Shown: positions 54,904 to 63,726 of the stretch, piece after piece | How the letters are laid out: each line of letters begins with the position of its first letter | Numbering within the stretch: the first letter of the stretch is position 1 | Source of the DNA: Clostridium saccharobutylicum DSM 13864 | GTDB taxonomy: Bacteria; Bacillota; Clostridia; Clostridiales; Clostridiaceae | Length of the DNA stretch: 64,000 bases | Assembly: GCF_000473995.1 (NCBI RefSeq) | Contig: NC_022571.1 | Location: forward strand, 1,948,501 to 2,012,500 | Reading direction: 5' to 3' | Made by a program: the position numbers and the translations under genes | Notes under the pieces: model-generated | Told to the model about the DNA's origin: nothing | Seen by the model: only the letters and a program-made list of their open reading frames with translations | Database searches by the model: none

Positions 54904-56925
54904 ATGGATGAAAAAGTATTAAAAAAGAGGGAGAGTATAAAATTTAAAATTCTCACCATACCTTTAGCTGTTATGTTTACTGCTATACTAATAATTTCTA
55001 TAATTACTATAGGGGTAGTTAAAACTAAGGTTATGGAGAAAATGAAAAGTGATGGTATTGAGTTAGCAAATCAAATAGCAAATCAAGCTGATAATAATAA
55101 TGCTGCTATGTCTTCTTTAAATGAATCCATTGAAGAAAGAATAAGAACACTTGCAAATTTTGTTGCTAATAACTCTGATAAAGTCAATAATGATTATTTA
55201 AGTCAATTAGCTAAACAATTTAATGTAGATGAAATAAATTTTACAGATTCTACAGGTAAAATAATTTATTCAAATTTACAGCCAAGTATAGGTTCTGTAT
55301 TTGGAAGTGATCATATATCTTATCCTGTTTTAAAAGGTGATAAAAATGAATTTATGGAGAATATTAGAAAGAGCAGAGAAACAAATAACTATTATAAATA
55401 TGGATATGTAAGAAAAAATGATGGTGGAATGGTTCAAGTGGGAATCTTGGCAAATAAAGTACAAAGTTTAAGTACAAGCTTGGAAATGCAAACTTTGATA
55501 GAAAAATTAACTGATGGTCAAAATGTAGTCTATGTAGCATTTATAGATAAAAATTCAAAAATAGTAGCTCATAGTGAAAAAGACAATATAGGTAATAACG
55601 AAGATAATGAAGGGATTAAGACAGCTTTAAATGGAAAAGTATATTCTAAAATGGATTATTATAAAGGGAAAATACAAGTACATAATATAATGGTTCCAGT
55701 TGATAATAATGGTGAACAGGTTGGAGTAGTTGAACTGGGAATTTCAACAGAAGGTATAAATAAGACTATTAATGGAATAATAGCATTAATTTTAGTTATA
55801 GCTATAGCATCAATAATTGTAATATCAGTTATTATGTTTAAAATAGCTAATGGTATTACTAAACCATTATCTGAATTAGTTAATATTTCACAAAAAATAT
55901 CTAAAGGTGAATTTGATAATGAAGTATCAATAAATAGTACTGGAGAAATAGGTATTTTACAATCAAGTTTTAATTACATGAGCGATAGCTTAAGAAGTAC
56001 TATAAGAAAAATAAAAGATGAAATATCTACTGTAAATAATATGGCTTCAAGTCTTAGCTCAAATGCTGAACAAATGACAGCTGCAACTGGCGAAGTTACA
56101 AATTCTATACAAGAAATAAGTGTAGGAGCTTCAAAGCAATCAAATGACTTGTTAGAAATTGCAGATCATATTTCAAATTTAGCTGATGAAGTAAATAATA
56201 TTGAAAATAAAATTTCAAATGTAAAAGAAAGTTCTGCCTTTACAGAAGATAAAGTAAAGATAGGTAAGGAGCAGATGGAAGTTCTTTTAAAATCCATTGA
56301 AGATATTAAGAAAGCATTTGAAGTAGTTGATAATCATACTAATAATTTGAATTTAAGTGTATCACAAGTTGGTCAAATAACTTATGTTATAAATGAAATA
56401 TCAGAACAAACAAATTTACTTGCACTTAATGCAGCTATTGAGGCGTCAAGAGCAGGAGAAGCAGGAAGAGGTTTTGCTGTAGTTGCAGAAGAAGTAAGAA
56501 CACTTGCAGAACAATCAAAGCAATCTACTGAGCAAATACAAAAGTTAATTCAATCAATAAGTGGTGAGACAATCAATGTAATAGATACATCTGATCAAGT
56601 TAAAGCTTATATAATGAATCAAGTTGGAATTGTTAAGGAGACTATGAACTCATTCAATGATATGTTAGATGCAGTAGCTAAAATATCGCCACTTGTGGAA
56701 GACACTTATGCATCTATTGAAAAGACAATAAGAGTGAAAAATACAGTATCAGATAAGGTAGACAACATTACTGCTGTATCAGAAGAAACAACAGCAGAAT
56801 CAGAAGAAATTTCAGCATCTTCAGAAGAATTGCTAGCAAGTTCTGAGGAAGTTTCAAAATTTGCTTCAAAATTAAGTGATGTCGCTGAAGAAATAAGTAA
56901 AGAAACTAGCAAATTTAAATATTAA
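54904..56925 (+). CDS. Methyl-accepting chemotaxis protein with Cache sensor
   Basis: A 673-residue transmembrane chemoreceptor. TM1 is at about 14-37, an extracellular Cache-type sensor (about 40-290, with [22 protein letters not shown]) follows, TM2 is at about 293-316, then HAMP, and the cytoplasmic signalling domain with the conserved tip [38 protein letters not shown] at about 498-535. It signals to CheA/CheW. ATG 54904 has AGAAGGGG upstream; the longer ORF reaches into copy A8. A cysteine T-box lies upstream, implying a link to amino-acid starvation. Confidence 0.93.
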   Translation: MDEKVLKKRESIKFKILTIPLAVMFTAILIISIITIGVVKTKVMEKMKSDGIELANQIANQADNNNAAMSSLNESIEERIRTLANFVANNSDKVNNDYLSQLAKQFNVDEINFTDSTGKIIYSNLQPSIGSVFGSDHISYPVLKGDKNEFMENIRKSRETNNYYKYGYVRKNDGGMVQVGILANKVQSLSTSLEMQTLIEKLTDGQNVVYVAFIDKNSKIVAHSEKDNIGNNEDNEGIKTALNGKVYSKMDYYKGKIQVHNIMVPVDNNGEQVGVVELGISTEGINKTINGIIALILVIAIASIIVISVIMFKIANGITKPLSELVNISQKISKGEFDNEVSINSTGEIGILQSSFNYMSDSLRSTIRKIKDEISTVNNMASSLSSNAEQMTAATGEVTNSIQEISVGASKQSNDLLEIADHISNLADEVNNIENKISNVKESSAFTEDKVKIGKEQMEVLLKSIEDIKKAFEVVDNHTNNLNLSVSQVGQITYVINEISEQTNLLALNAAIEASRAGEAGRGFAVVAEEVRTLAEQSKQSTEQIQKLIQSISGETINVIDTSDQVKAYIMNQVGIVKETMNSFNDMLDAVAKISPLVEDTYASIEKTIRVKNTVSDKVDNITAVSEETTAESEEISASSEELLASSEEVSKFASKLSDVAEEISKETSKFKY

Positions 56926-57040
56926 ATTAGAGAAGAAATTATATCACGTAAAATTTTATGAGATTGTTAGAAAATTAAACTAATTTTTTAATAGGAAATT
57001 TATAAAACTTTATGTCTAAATGAAATATGACAAGTAAAGT

Positions 57041-57088
57041 GGATGTAGCTAGATTTGTGTAAAACAAATCTACTACATTCTTTTTTTA
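57041..57088 (+). terminator. Terminator of chemoreceptor gene
   Basis: The stem TGTAGCTAGATTTGT / ACAAATCTACTACA with a short loop is followed by TTCTTTTTTT. The rest of 56926-57321 is AT-rich, with no gene or repeat recognised. Confidence 0.82.
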
Positions 57089-57321
57089 TTGTTTAATGGT
57101 TAATTTGGAGTAATATGCTTGTAAGTAATAAGAGGGGATTTTGGTTAAATTAGTCCTAATTTTTGTTTATATATTTTTTTATCTTTACAAATACTAAAGC
57201 TCTTTTTGAAAGGGTGATCTTCTTAGGCATTATATATGAAAAGTGTCTAGTATAAATACAAAACTTATTTCTAAAATGGTTAAAAGGTGATATTATTAAT
57301 GTTAAGAAGGGAAGTGAAATT

Positions 57322-58470
57322 TTGGAGTCATATGAAAGTTTTTATTTATTGAATGATAGATGCAAATACATATTTGATATTATACAAAAAAATGGTCCTT
57401 TATCTAAAAGTGAGATAATTAATATTACTAAAATAAAATTAACAACATTAAATAGAGACCTTCAAATTTTGATTGATAAAAAAATAATTATAGAAACAGA
57501 TATAGGTGAATCAACAGGTGGAAGAAAGCCAAGTTTATATAATGTAAATCCAAATGATTTTTATATAATTGGCATTGATATTTCACGAACATATACTAGA
57601 ATAATAATAACCAATTTGAAACTAACAATACTTGGAGAAAAGTTGCTAAGTGATGAATATAGGATTGAAACTGTAGAGAAAAGTATACCTAATTATATAA
57701 AGGGTTTATGTAGAAATTTAAAAATACAAAAATCATCAATTATAGGGATAGGAATAGGGATAGTTAGTGGTTTTAATGTTGAATATTTGAAATATACGTT
57801 AAGGCAAGAATTAAGTGTACCAATGCATATAGATAATGGTGCTAATGCAGCAGTTATAGGAGAGTATAATTTTGGAATTGGTAAAGGTAAGAAGAATATT
57901 GCTTATGTGAATTGTGGAATAGGGATAAGAACTGGAATTGTATCATCAGGGATTTTAATTCGTACAATAAATAATTTAGAAGATGTATTTGGACATATGA
58001 TTGTTGATGCAGATGGTGAATTATGTTCATGTGGTAATTATGGATGTATAGAAAGTTATGCATCAATATCAAATATAACAAAAAAGTTTATTAATCAAAT
58101 AAAAAAAGATAGTACATTTGCTATAAACAAGAAAATAGAATGCATTGATTATAAGGATATTTGCAGTTTAGCAGAAACAAAAAATGAAGTGGCAATGGAT
58201 ATAATAAAAAATTCAGCGTTATATTTTGGAATAGGACTTTCAAATTATATGAAATTATTTAATCCAGAATTAATAATATTAAGTGGCCCTTTAATACAAC
58301 ATTCAAAGTTATTTTATGATACATCTAAAGAAATAGCTTATGAAAAATGTCATATAAAGAATAATGATATTCAATTTAGTAATGGAGGATATTATAAAGA
58401 TAAATCTATAGCTGTAGGAGCTTGTGCTATGGTTATACAAGAACTACAAAATAAAAAAATAAGGAGATGA
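57322..58470 (+). CDS. ROK family protein with N-terminal HTH
   Basis: A 382-residue ROK (repressor/ORF/kinase) protein. Residues about 10-75 form a winged helix ([29 protein letters not shown]), and the ROK fold begins near residue 85 with [11 protein letters not shown] and contains the zinc motif [10 protein letters not shown] (about 233-242). The catalytic DNGANAA is kept, though as a NagC/XylR-like regulator it would sense a sugar. TTG 57322 is the start. The lgt ATG lies 4 bp after its stop, with the lgt ribosome binding site inside the ROK coding end, so the two are coupled. Confidence 0.88.
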   Translation: MESYESFYLLNDRCKYIFDIIQKNGPLSKSEIINITKIKLTTLNRDLQILIDKKIIIETDIGESTGGRKPSLYNVNPNDFYIIGIDISRTYTRIIITNLKLTILGEKLLSDEYRIETVEKSIPNYIKGLCRNLKIQKSSIIGIGIGIVSGFNVEYLKYTLRQELSVPMHIDNGANAAVIGEYNFGIGKGKKNIAYVNCGIGIRTGIVSSGILIRTINNLEDVFGHMIVDADGELCSCGNYGCIESYASISNITKKFINQIKKDSTFAINKKIECIDYKDICSLAETKNEVAMDIIKNSALYFGIGLSNYMKLFNPELIILSGPLIQHSKLFYDTSKEIAYEKCHIKNNDIQFSNGGYYKDKSIAVGACAMVIQELQNKKIRR

Positions 58471-58474
58471 AATT

Positions 58475-59263
58475 ATGAATCCAACAGCATTTTCAATTGG
58501 AGGACTTGATGTAAGATGGTATGGTATATTAATTGCTACTGGAATGGTAATAGGAATGTTAATGGCAAGCTATAATTGTAAATGGAGAGAAGTTGATTAT
58601 GATAATTTGCTAAATATTGTACTTCTTTCTATTCCAATTGGTATTATAGGTGCTAGATTATATTATGTAGCATTTGAATTTGAAAACTATAAGAATAATA
58701 TTATGGAAGCATTTAATATAAGGCATGGAGGACTTGCTATACATGGAGGACTTATTTTTGCAATAACAACAGCATTAATATATACCAAAGTTAAAAAACT
58801 TAATTTTATTAAATTTGCAGATGTAGCAGCACCTTCTATAATTTTTGCACAAGCATTAGGAAGATGGGGAAATTTTTTCAATCAAGAAGCACATGGTGAT
58901 GCCGTGAGTTATGAATTTATTAAGCACTTTCCTATGTTTATTCAAAAAGGTATGAATATAAATGGAGTATATTATAATCCAACTTTTTTATATGAGTCTA
59001 TTTGGAATATAACTGTTTTTGTAATATTAATGATTATATTAAGGAAAAGTAAAAGAAATGGGATAGTATTTTTTACATACATTGGTTTATACTCTATGGG
59101 AAGATTCGTGATTGAGGGAATGAGAACAGATAGCTTAATGCTTGGAAACATTAGGATTGCCCAATTAGTAAGTTTAAGTGGAGTAGTTATTTGGATAATA
59201 TTTATATTTTTAAATTATTATAAGAGTAAATTAAAAGGAGGTTCAACCAAGAAAAGACCATAG
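58475..59263 (+). CDS. lgt: Prolipoprotein diacylglyceryl transferase
   Basis: A 262-residue inner membrane enzyme that moves diacylglycerol from phosphatidylglycerol to the lipobox Cys of prolipoproteins. The signature GGLAIHGGL (about residue 88-96) with catalytic-region His, and the segment [13 protein letters not shown] (about 128-140) are present; there are about seven membrane helices. It is in an operon with the ROK gene, a pairing not explained by lipoprotein maturation. Confidence 0.95.
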   Translation: MNPTAFSIGGLDVRWYGILIATGMVIGMLMASYNCKWREVDYDNLLNIVLLSIPIGIIGARLYYVAFEFENYKNNIMEAFNIRHGGLAIHGGLIFAITTALIYTKVKKLNFIKFADVAAPSIIFAQALGRWGNFFNQEAHGDAVSYEFIKHFPMFIQKGMNINGVYYNPTFLYESIWNITVFVILMIILRKSKRNGIVFFTYIGLYSMGRFVIEGMRTDSLMLGNIRIAQLVSLSGVVIWIIFIFLNYYKSKLKGGSTKKRP

Positions 59264-59315
59264 TATTTTTATATTAAATTGAATGTTATTTTAAGAATAT
59301 TTTTGTAAATTAATG

Positions 59316-59350
59316 ACTTCTACTATAAAAAAATTATAGTAGAAGTTCTT
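59316..59350 (+). terminator. Terminator of lgt
   Basis: A perfect 13-bp stem, ACTTCTACTATAA with TTATAGTAGAAGT, with loop AAAAA, is followed by TCTTATTT. Confidence 0.85.
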
Positions 59351-59516
59351 ATTTATATAATTTTTATTAAAATTGAGTTGAAAAGGTAAAGTATTTAAAG
59401 TTATCTAATGAAACTTTTTAATGGTACCTTTGTAAACATTTAAATAGATTATATTTTAATATAATGGTTAATATAATAGTGTCCAATAAATTAATAACTA
59501 AAGGAGGATGATATAT

Positions 59517-59723
59517 ATGTCATCAAATAATAGTGGAAGAAACAGAACTTTAGTACCAGAAGCAAAACAAGGTTTAAACAGATTAAAAACTGAGGTTGCA
59601 TCAGAAGTTGGATTAAACGATTATGAAAACCAAGATAAGGGAAACCTTACTTCAAGACAAAACGGAAGCGTTGGCGGTTATATGGTTAAACATATGATAG
59701 AAAGCTATGAACAACAATTATAA
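59517..59723 (+). CDS. Alpha/beta-type small acid-soluble spore protein
   Basis: A 68-residue SASP. Helix segments are VPEAKQGLNRLKTEV and GSVGGYMVKHMIESYEQQL; the germination-protease region is VASEVGLN. ATG 59517 is used since ATG 59508 sits within the ribosome binding site AAAGGAGG. It would bind DNA in the dormant spore. It differs from the copy at 34568 but is clearly a paralog. Confidence 0.94.
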   Translation: MSSNNSGRNRTLVPEAKQGLNRLKTEVASEVGLNDYENQDKGNLTSRQNGSVGGYMVKHMIESYEQQL

Positions 59724-59731
59724 AAAATAGG

Positions 59732-59778
59732 AAATGATAAATGCACTAAGCTTGCTTAGTGCATTTATCATTTATATT
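59732..59778. terminator. Terminator of SASP gene
   Basis: A 19-bp nearly perfect stem, AAATGATAAATGCACTAAG with CTTAGTGCATTTATCATTT, follows the stop codon. Confidence 0.88.
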
Positions 59779-59890
59779 TTGGATAATTAAATTGTTTGAA
59801 ATATAAATTTAAATAAAGAATATAGTGATTAAATAATAGAATATAAGGCAAATATTAATATATAATGAATTATAGTAAAGGAGAAATGAA

Positions 59891-60052
59891 ATGTTTTATA
59901 TTAGTATTTTATATAATTTGTCTTTATTTCTGTTAGGAGTATGTATAGTAACTACGTTATCAGCAGTATGTTATATTATAGAAATAATAAAATATACTAA
60001 GAATATTGAAAAAATAAAAATTAGAAATATAACTTATAAAAAAGATTATTAA
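59891..60052 (+). CDS. 53-residue membrane peptide, unknown function
   Basis: A short gene with ATG 59891 and AAAGGAG upstream, ending TAA 60052. Residues about 5-33 are a strong hydrophobic helix (SILYNLSLFLLGVCIVTTLSAVCYIIEII), followed by a basic tail rich in Lys/Ile. The topology would place the tail inside. A hairpin at 60072-60110 follows and could end the transcript. I do not recognise it. Confidence 0.6.
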   Translation: MFYISILYNLSLFLLGVCIVTTLSAVCYIIEIIKYTKNIEKIKIRNITYKKDY

Positions 60053-60071
60053 ACAATTTAGTAGAAGTAAT

Positions 60072-60110
60072 AAAATGCAGCATACACTATTTAGTGCAGT
60101 GCTACATTTT
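60072..60110 (+). terminator. Hairpin after the 53-aa gene
   Basis: AAAATGCAGCA pairs with GTGCTACATTTT with small bulges around a TTTAGTG loop. From here to 60440 the sequence is AT-rich with no gene seen. Confidence 0.55.
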
Positions 60111-60440
60111 GTATTTTAAAATATAGATGAATTTTAATTATTTTATTTTAAAATTTGTGATATTAGCAAAGATTCAAAATAAGATACAGTTTAATCACAG
60201 ATTATAATCAAGAAAATTGATGTATAAAGAAATAATGAAATAAGACACTAAAAAGTAAAATTAAACTTAATTTCTTAAGAAACAAAATACTTTTTCAATG
60301 CCTTATTTTTAAATTAGAACATATTGCTCCATAGATATTAAACATCTACTATAATTATGTTATATCCAAATAAAGAAAAAATATACTATTTACGAAATAG
60401 ATTCTATATTGAAAATACGATATAATATTTCGGCAGGTTA

Positions 60441-60533
60441 TTAGGCACGTGAAAATAAATAATAAGTCCAATTTGCCATGGATATTTTTTATCAGGCAAA
60501 TGGACTTGTTATTTATTTGAATATGCCTTTTAT
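60441..60533. repeat. Family B palindromic repeat, copy B10
   Basis: TTAGGCACGTGAAAATAAATAATAAGTCCAATTTGCC pairs with GGCAAATGGACTTGTTATTTATTTGAATATGCC. The right end lies inside the 3' end of the merR gene and supplies its last codons and stop (60513). Confidence 0.88.
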
Positions 60534-60914
60534 TGGATTTATAGCATCAGAGTCTTCTTTTTGCTGTTTTTCGTAATAGTTTATTTTTTTATTTATTGTT
60601 ATTAAAGATGCATTTAAAACTTCAATTTCATTTTGAATATGTTCTTTTTGATCTAAAAGCATTTTATGTCTTTCATTAACAGATTCTTTTCCAAGCTTAC
60701 ACAATTCAAAATAATGCTTTATATTTGAAATAGACATTCCAGTATTTCTAAAACAGCATATTAAAGCTAACCATTCTAAATCCTTGTCTGTATATTCTCT
60801 ATTTCCATTAGGCAAACGTTTGATAGGCGGTAAAAGTCCTTCCTTTTCATAATAATGAAGTGTTGGAATATTTAAATGAAATTTTTCTGAAACTTCCTTT
60901 ATAGTATAAACCAT
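60513..60914 (-). CDS. MerR family transcriptional regulator
   Basis: A 133-residue MerR regulator. The winged helix at the start (YTIKEVSEKFHLNIPTLHYYEKEGLLPPIKRLPNGNREYTDKDLEWL) is typical, and a coiled-coil dimer helix (about 80-115) follows. No metal-binding Cys pair is present, so it belongs to the AdhR-like, non-metal group. The last five codons come from repeat copy B10. It is 59 bp downstream of dxs on the same strand, and a MerR-type promoter lies before dxs. Confidence 0.92.
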   Translation of the reverse strand: MVYTIKEVSEKFHLNIPTLHYYEKEGLLPPIKRLPNGNREYTDKDLEWLALICCFRNTGMSISNIKHYFELCKLGKESVNERHKMLLDQKEHIQNEIEVLNASLITINKKINYYEKQQKEDSDAINPIKGIFK

Positions 60915-60973
60915 ACAAATTCCTCGTTTCCTTAGCTTAGTTACTGCACAAACCTAAAGTTCCAATTATTTAT

Positions 60974-62713
60974 CTATAAAATATCATTAATAATTTGATC
61001 AACAGTTAAGTGATATCTTTTATATAATTCATTTAAAGGTACACTATCAGTAAACTCCTTATTAGCACCATAATTAAAAACTTTCATATTTGTAGGGCCA
61101 AAGAATCTAGCTATTTTTTCACCAAATCCACCATTTAAAAGACCGTCTTCAAGAGTAATTACAGTATTATGGCTATCTAACAATGAAGTTAACATTTCTT
61201 CATCAATACCTGTAATAAATCTTGGATTGATTAGTGTAGGATTTATTCCTTTCTTTTTTAATTCTTCTGCAACTTCTTCACCTAAGCTAAAGAAGTTTCC
61301 AAGTCCTATAATAGCAATTTTTTCACCTTCAACAACTTTTTCAAATTTGTTTAATTCATATTTTAAAGAAAGTTTATGATTTAATTCTTTAATTTGAGAA
61401 GATGATATTCTAATAGCAACAGGAAAATCAGTTTGTTCAAGTGCCCAATCTATCATTGCTGTCACTTCTTCTTTATTAGTTGGTGCTAAATATACTAGGT
61501 TAGGTATGTTACTCATCATTGGTATATCAAAAATTCCTAAATGAGTAACATCACTACCTGAAAGTCCAGCACCTTCAACAATAATTACTGCAGGATTATT
61601 GTTTATACATAAATCTTGAGATATTTGGTCATAAGTTCTTTGAATAAAAGTACTAGGGAAGAAAGCAATAGGCTTCATTCCTTGAGAAGCTAATCCAGAA
61701 GAAAAGGCAATAGCGTGTTCTTCTGCAATTCCTACATCAAAATATTTTTCAGGATGACTTTCTCTAAATTCACATAAATCTAAAGCACCTGGAACAGCTG
61801 CATTAATTACAACAATTCTATTGTCATTATCAATTTTTTTAGTTATGTGATTTATAACAGTTTTCTTATAAGTTTCCTTAGAATTAACACCAATAAGCTT
61901 TCCAGTTTCAATGTCAAATGGTGGTGTCCAATGGAAATTTTCCTTATAAGTTGATGCGTAAGAATATCCATTACCCTTTAAAGTATGTATATGTACAACA
62001 ATAGGCTCATCAATATCCTTTATTTTTTTTAATTCTTCTATTAATACATTAACATTATTTCCTTCTTCGATATAAACATACTTAAAACCTAAAGCTTTAA
62101 AGATATTCATTTCAGCAGTTCCATTTGTTTTTCTAAGAAGTGCAAGATTGCCATAAATTCCTCCATGATTTTCTGCTATAGACATTTCATTATCATTGAC
62201 TATTGTTATAAAATTAGATTTAAATTCAGCAACATTATCCAATCCTTCAAAAGCTTCTCCACCACTTAAAGAACCATCGCCAATTATTGCAACTATGTTT
62301 TCTTTAGTGCCTTTAATATCTCTTGCTTTTGCTAAACCACTTGCTAAGCTGACTGATGTTGAAGTATGGCCTATAGTGAAAAAGTCATGTTCACTTTCAG
62401 TTGGAGAGGTAAAACCAGTTACAGTTTTATATTTTTCTTCAATTTGAAATGCTTCTTTTCTTCCAGTTAATATTTTATGAGCATAAGATTGGTGACTTAC
62501 ATCCCATACGAATTTATCTTTAGGAGAATTAAAAACGTAGTGAAGAGCTACAGTTAGTTCAACAATTCCTAAATTAGGACCAAGATGTCCACCAACTTTA
62601 CTAACTTTAGTTAATATACAATTTCTTATTTCAGAGCATAAAGAATTTAGTTCATCTGAATTAAGATTTTTAATATCAGATGCATTTGAAATCTTATCTA
62701 AGATATTATTCAT
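60974..62713 (-). CDS. dxs: 1-deoxy-D-xylulose-5-phosphate synthase
   Basis: A 579-residue thiamine-diphosphate enzyme that condenses pyruvate and glyceraldehyde 3-phosphate, the first step of the MEP isoprenoid pathway. TPP motif: GDGSLSGGEAFEGLDN ... NDNEMSIAENHGG. N-terminal His in GGHLGPNLG, and the second domain shows EEHAIAFSSGLA and FPSTFIQRTYDQI. The protein is about 40 residues shorter than the usual 620, mainly around residues 190-290, so it is the compact paralog type found in clostridia. It is cotranscribed with merR. Confidence 0.92.
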   Translation of the reverse strand: MNNILDKISNASDIKNLNSDELNSLCSEIRNCILTKVSKVGGHLGPNLGIVELTVALHYVFNSPKDKFVWDVSHQSYAHKILTGRKEAFQIEEKYKTVTGFTSPTESEHDFFTIGHTSTSVSLASGLAKARDIKGTKENIVAIIGDGSLSGGEAFEGLDNVAEFKSNFITIVNDNEMSIAENHGGIYGNLALLRKTNGTAEMNIFKALGFKYVYIEEGNNVNVLIEELKKIKDIDEPIVVHIHTLKGNGYSYASTYKENFHWTPPFDIETGKLIGVNSKETYKKTVINHITKKIDNDNRIVVINAAVPGALDLCEFRESHPEKYFDVGIAEEHAIAFSSGLASQGMKPIAFFPSTFIQRTYDQISQDLCINNNPAVIIVEGAGLSGSDVTHLGIFDIPMMSNIPNLVYLAPTNKEEVTAMIDWALEQTDFPVAIRISSSQIKELNHKLSLKYELNKFEKVVEGEKIAIIGLGNFFSLGEEVAEELKKKGINPTLINPRFITGIDEEMLTSLLDSHNTVITLEDGLLNGGFGEKIARFFGPTNMKVFNYGANKEFTDSVPLNELYKRYHLTVDQIINDIL

Positions 62714-62815
62714 TATTTTTACCTTCTTTCTCTAATAGAACTGTTTCATGTGCTTAAAATTTAGAAACAGAATTTTTATTTTTTTGAATGTGATTTATAA
62801 ATGTTTGATGTATTT

Positions 62816-62846
62816 ATGATAGCACCTAAAGTGCACTTTAGGTCAA
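62816..62846 (-). promoter_or_regulatory. MerR-type promoter upstream of dxs
   Basis: On the minus strand, TTGACC (62846-62841) and TATCAT (62821-62816) are separated by 19 bp. The spacer overlaps a perfect 20-bp palindrome, ACCTAAAGTGCACTTTAGGT (62824-62843). This is the classic MerR-activated layout and points to control of the dxs-merR operon by its own MerR. Confidence 0.85.
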
Positions 62847-62870
62847 GTAAAAATACAAACATATTAAATA

Positions 62871-62918
62871 TTGACTTAATAAAAATAATAAAATATAATG
62901 TTAATGATATTCATTATC
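62871..62918 (+). promoter_or_regulatory. Promoter with Fur box before ferric-reductase-like gene
   Basis: TTGACT (62871-62876) and TATAAT (62894-62899) are 17 bp apart. Directly after the -10 box, GTTAATGATATTCATTATC (62900-62918) matches the 19-bp Fur consensus at about 16 positions. Repression when iron is plentiful is expected. Confidence 0.85.
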
Positions 62919-62947
62919 ATCAGTATTATATTTTGAGGAGAACAAAC

Positions 62948-63229
62948 ATGATTTTTATTTATACATTAATTTTAGTAACATTATTGTCATTAGTTTTTAC
63001 ATCATCTATCAAAAAACAGTATTATATTTATTACTCTATATCAGGAGTCATTGCAATACTAACATCTATATATGAAATCTTAAGAATAACATCTAATATG
63101 AAGCTTGAGGGAGTTATTCTTACATTAGAAAAGACTTCTATAAGGGGATTAATATCAATATCATTTTTTATATTGGTAATGTATGCCGGAGCTTTGAATT
63201 CAAAGTGGACAATCACAAAAAAATGCTAA
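62948..63229 (+). CDS. Ferric-reductase-like membrane protein, N-terminal part
   Basis: A 93-residue frame from ATG 62948 (GAGGAG upstream) with three hydrophobic segments: residues about 2-20, 26-45 and 63-83. The product ends KWTITKKC at TAA 63229, at a run of seven A (63217-63223). In the -1 frame the text continues LSIRAELAIIG, which reads like the natural continuation. It is under a Fur box. Either a -1 frameshift joins it to the next ORF, or a one-base deletion has broken the gene. Confidence 0.7.
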   Translation: MIFIYTLILVTLLSLVFTSSIKKQYYIYYSISGVIAILTSIYEILRITSNMKLEGVILTLEKTSIRGLISISFFILVMYAGALNSKWTITKKC

Positions 63230-63663
63230 GTATTAGAGCAGAATTAGCAATCATTGGATGCATTATGATGTTGCCTCATGGGTTTATATATTTTATTCGT
63301 TTTTTAATACTCAAACTTCCTAAAATTATGACTGAAGGCAAATTTCCAATATTATATTTTAGCTATATTGGCATAGGTATTATAGGGTTTATTGTAATGA
63401 TACCATTATTTATAACATCAATAAAGAAAGTTAGACGAAAGATGCAAGGGAGAAGCTGGAAAAGACTGCAAAGATGGGCATATTTATTTTATTTATTAGC
63501 ATACGTTCATATTTTACTAATACTATTAAATGAAAGTAAGATAGACTGGTTGAGATTAAGTACTTATACAATGATTTTTGTTGGATATATGATTTTAAGA
63601 ATATTTAAATATAAAAATAAGCAAAAAATAGGATTACGTGTAATATGTAATACTAATAATTAA
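63205..63663 (+). CDS. Ferric-reductase-like membrane protein, C-terminal part
   Basis: A 152-residue frame overlapping the previous ORF by 25 bp. From ATG 63223 it has hydrophobic segments at about 11-30, 42-65, 85-110 and 120-140, and the motif KKVRRKMQGRSWKRLQRWAYLFYLLAYVHILL, which carries the haem-ligand His of the ferric reductase-like transmembrane (MsrQ/YedZ-type) family. GTG 63205 and ATG 63223 lack a strong ribosome binding site, which supports expression as the continuation of the upstream frame. Confidence 0.75.
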   Translation: MDNHKKMLSIRAELAIIGCIMMLPHGFIYFIRFLILKLPKIMTEGKFPILYFSYIGIGIIGFIVMIPLFITSIKKVRRKMQGRSWKRLQRWAYLFYLLAYVHILLILLNESKIDWLRLSTYTMIFVGYMILRIFKYKNKQKIGLRVICNTNN

Positions 63664-63685
63664 AATTAGTTAGAGGTAAGTTATC

Positions 63686-63726
63686 AATGCCGCATTATTC
63701 AGAAACGAATTTGTGGCATTTTTTAT
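63686..63726 (+). terminator. Terminator of ferric-reductase-like gene
   Basis: AATGCCGCA pairs with TGTGGCATT, and TTTTTATTTTG follows. Confidence 0.8.
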
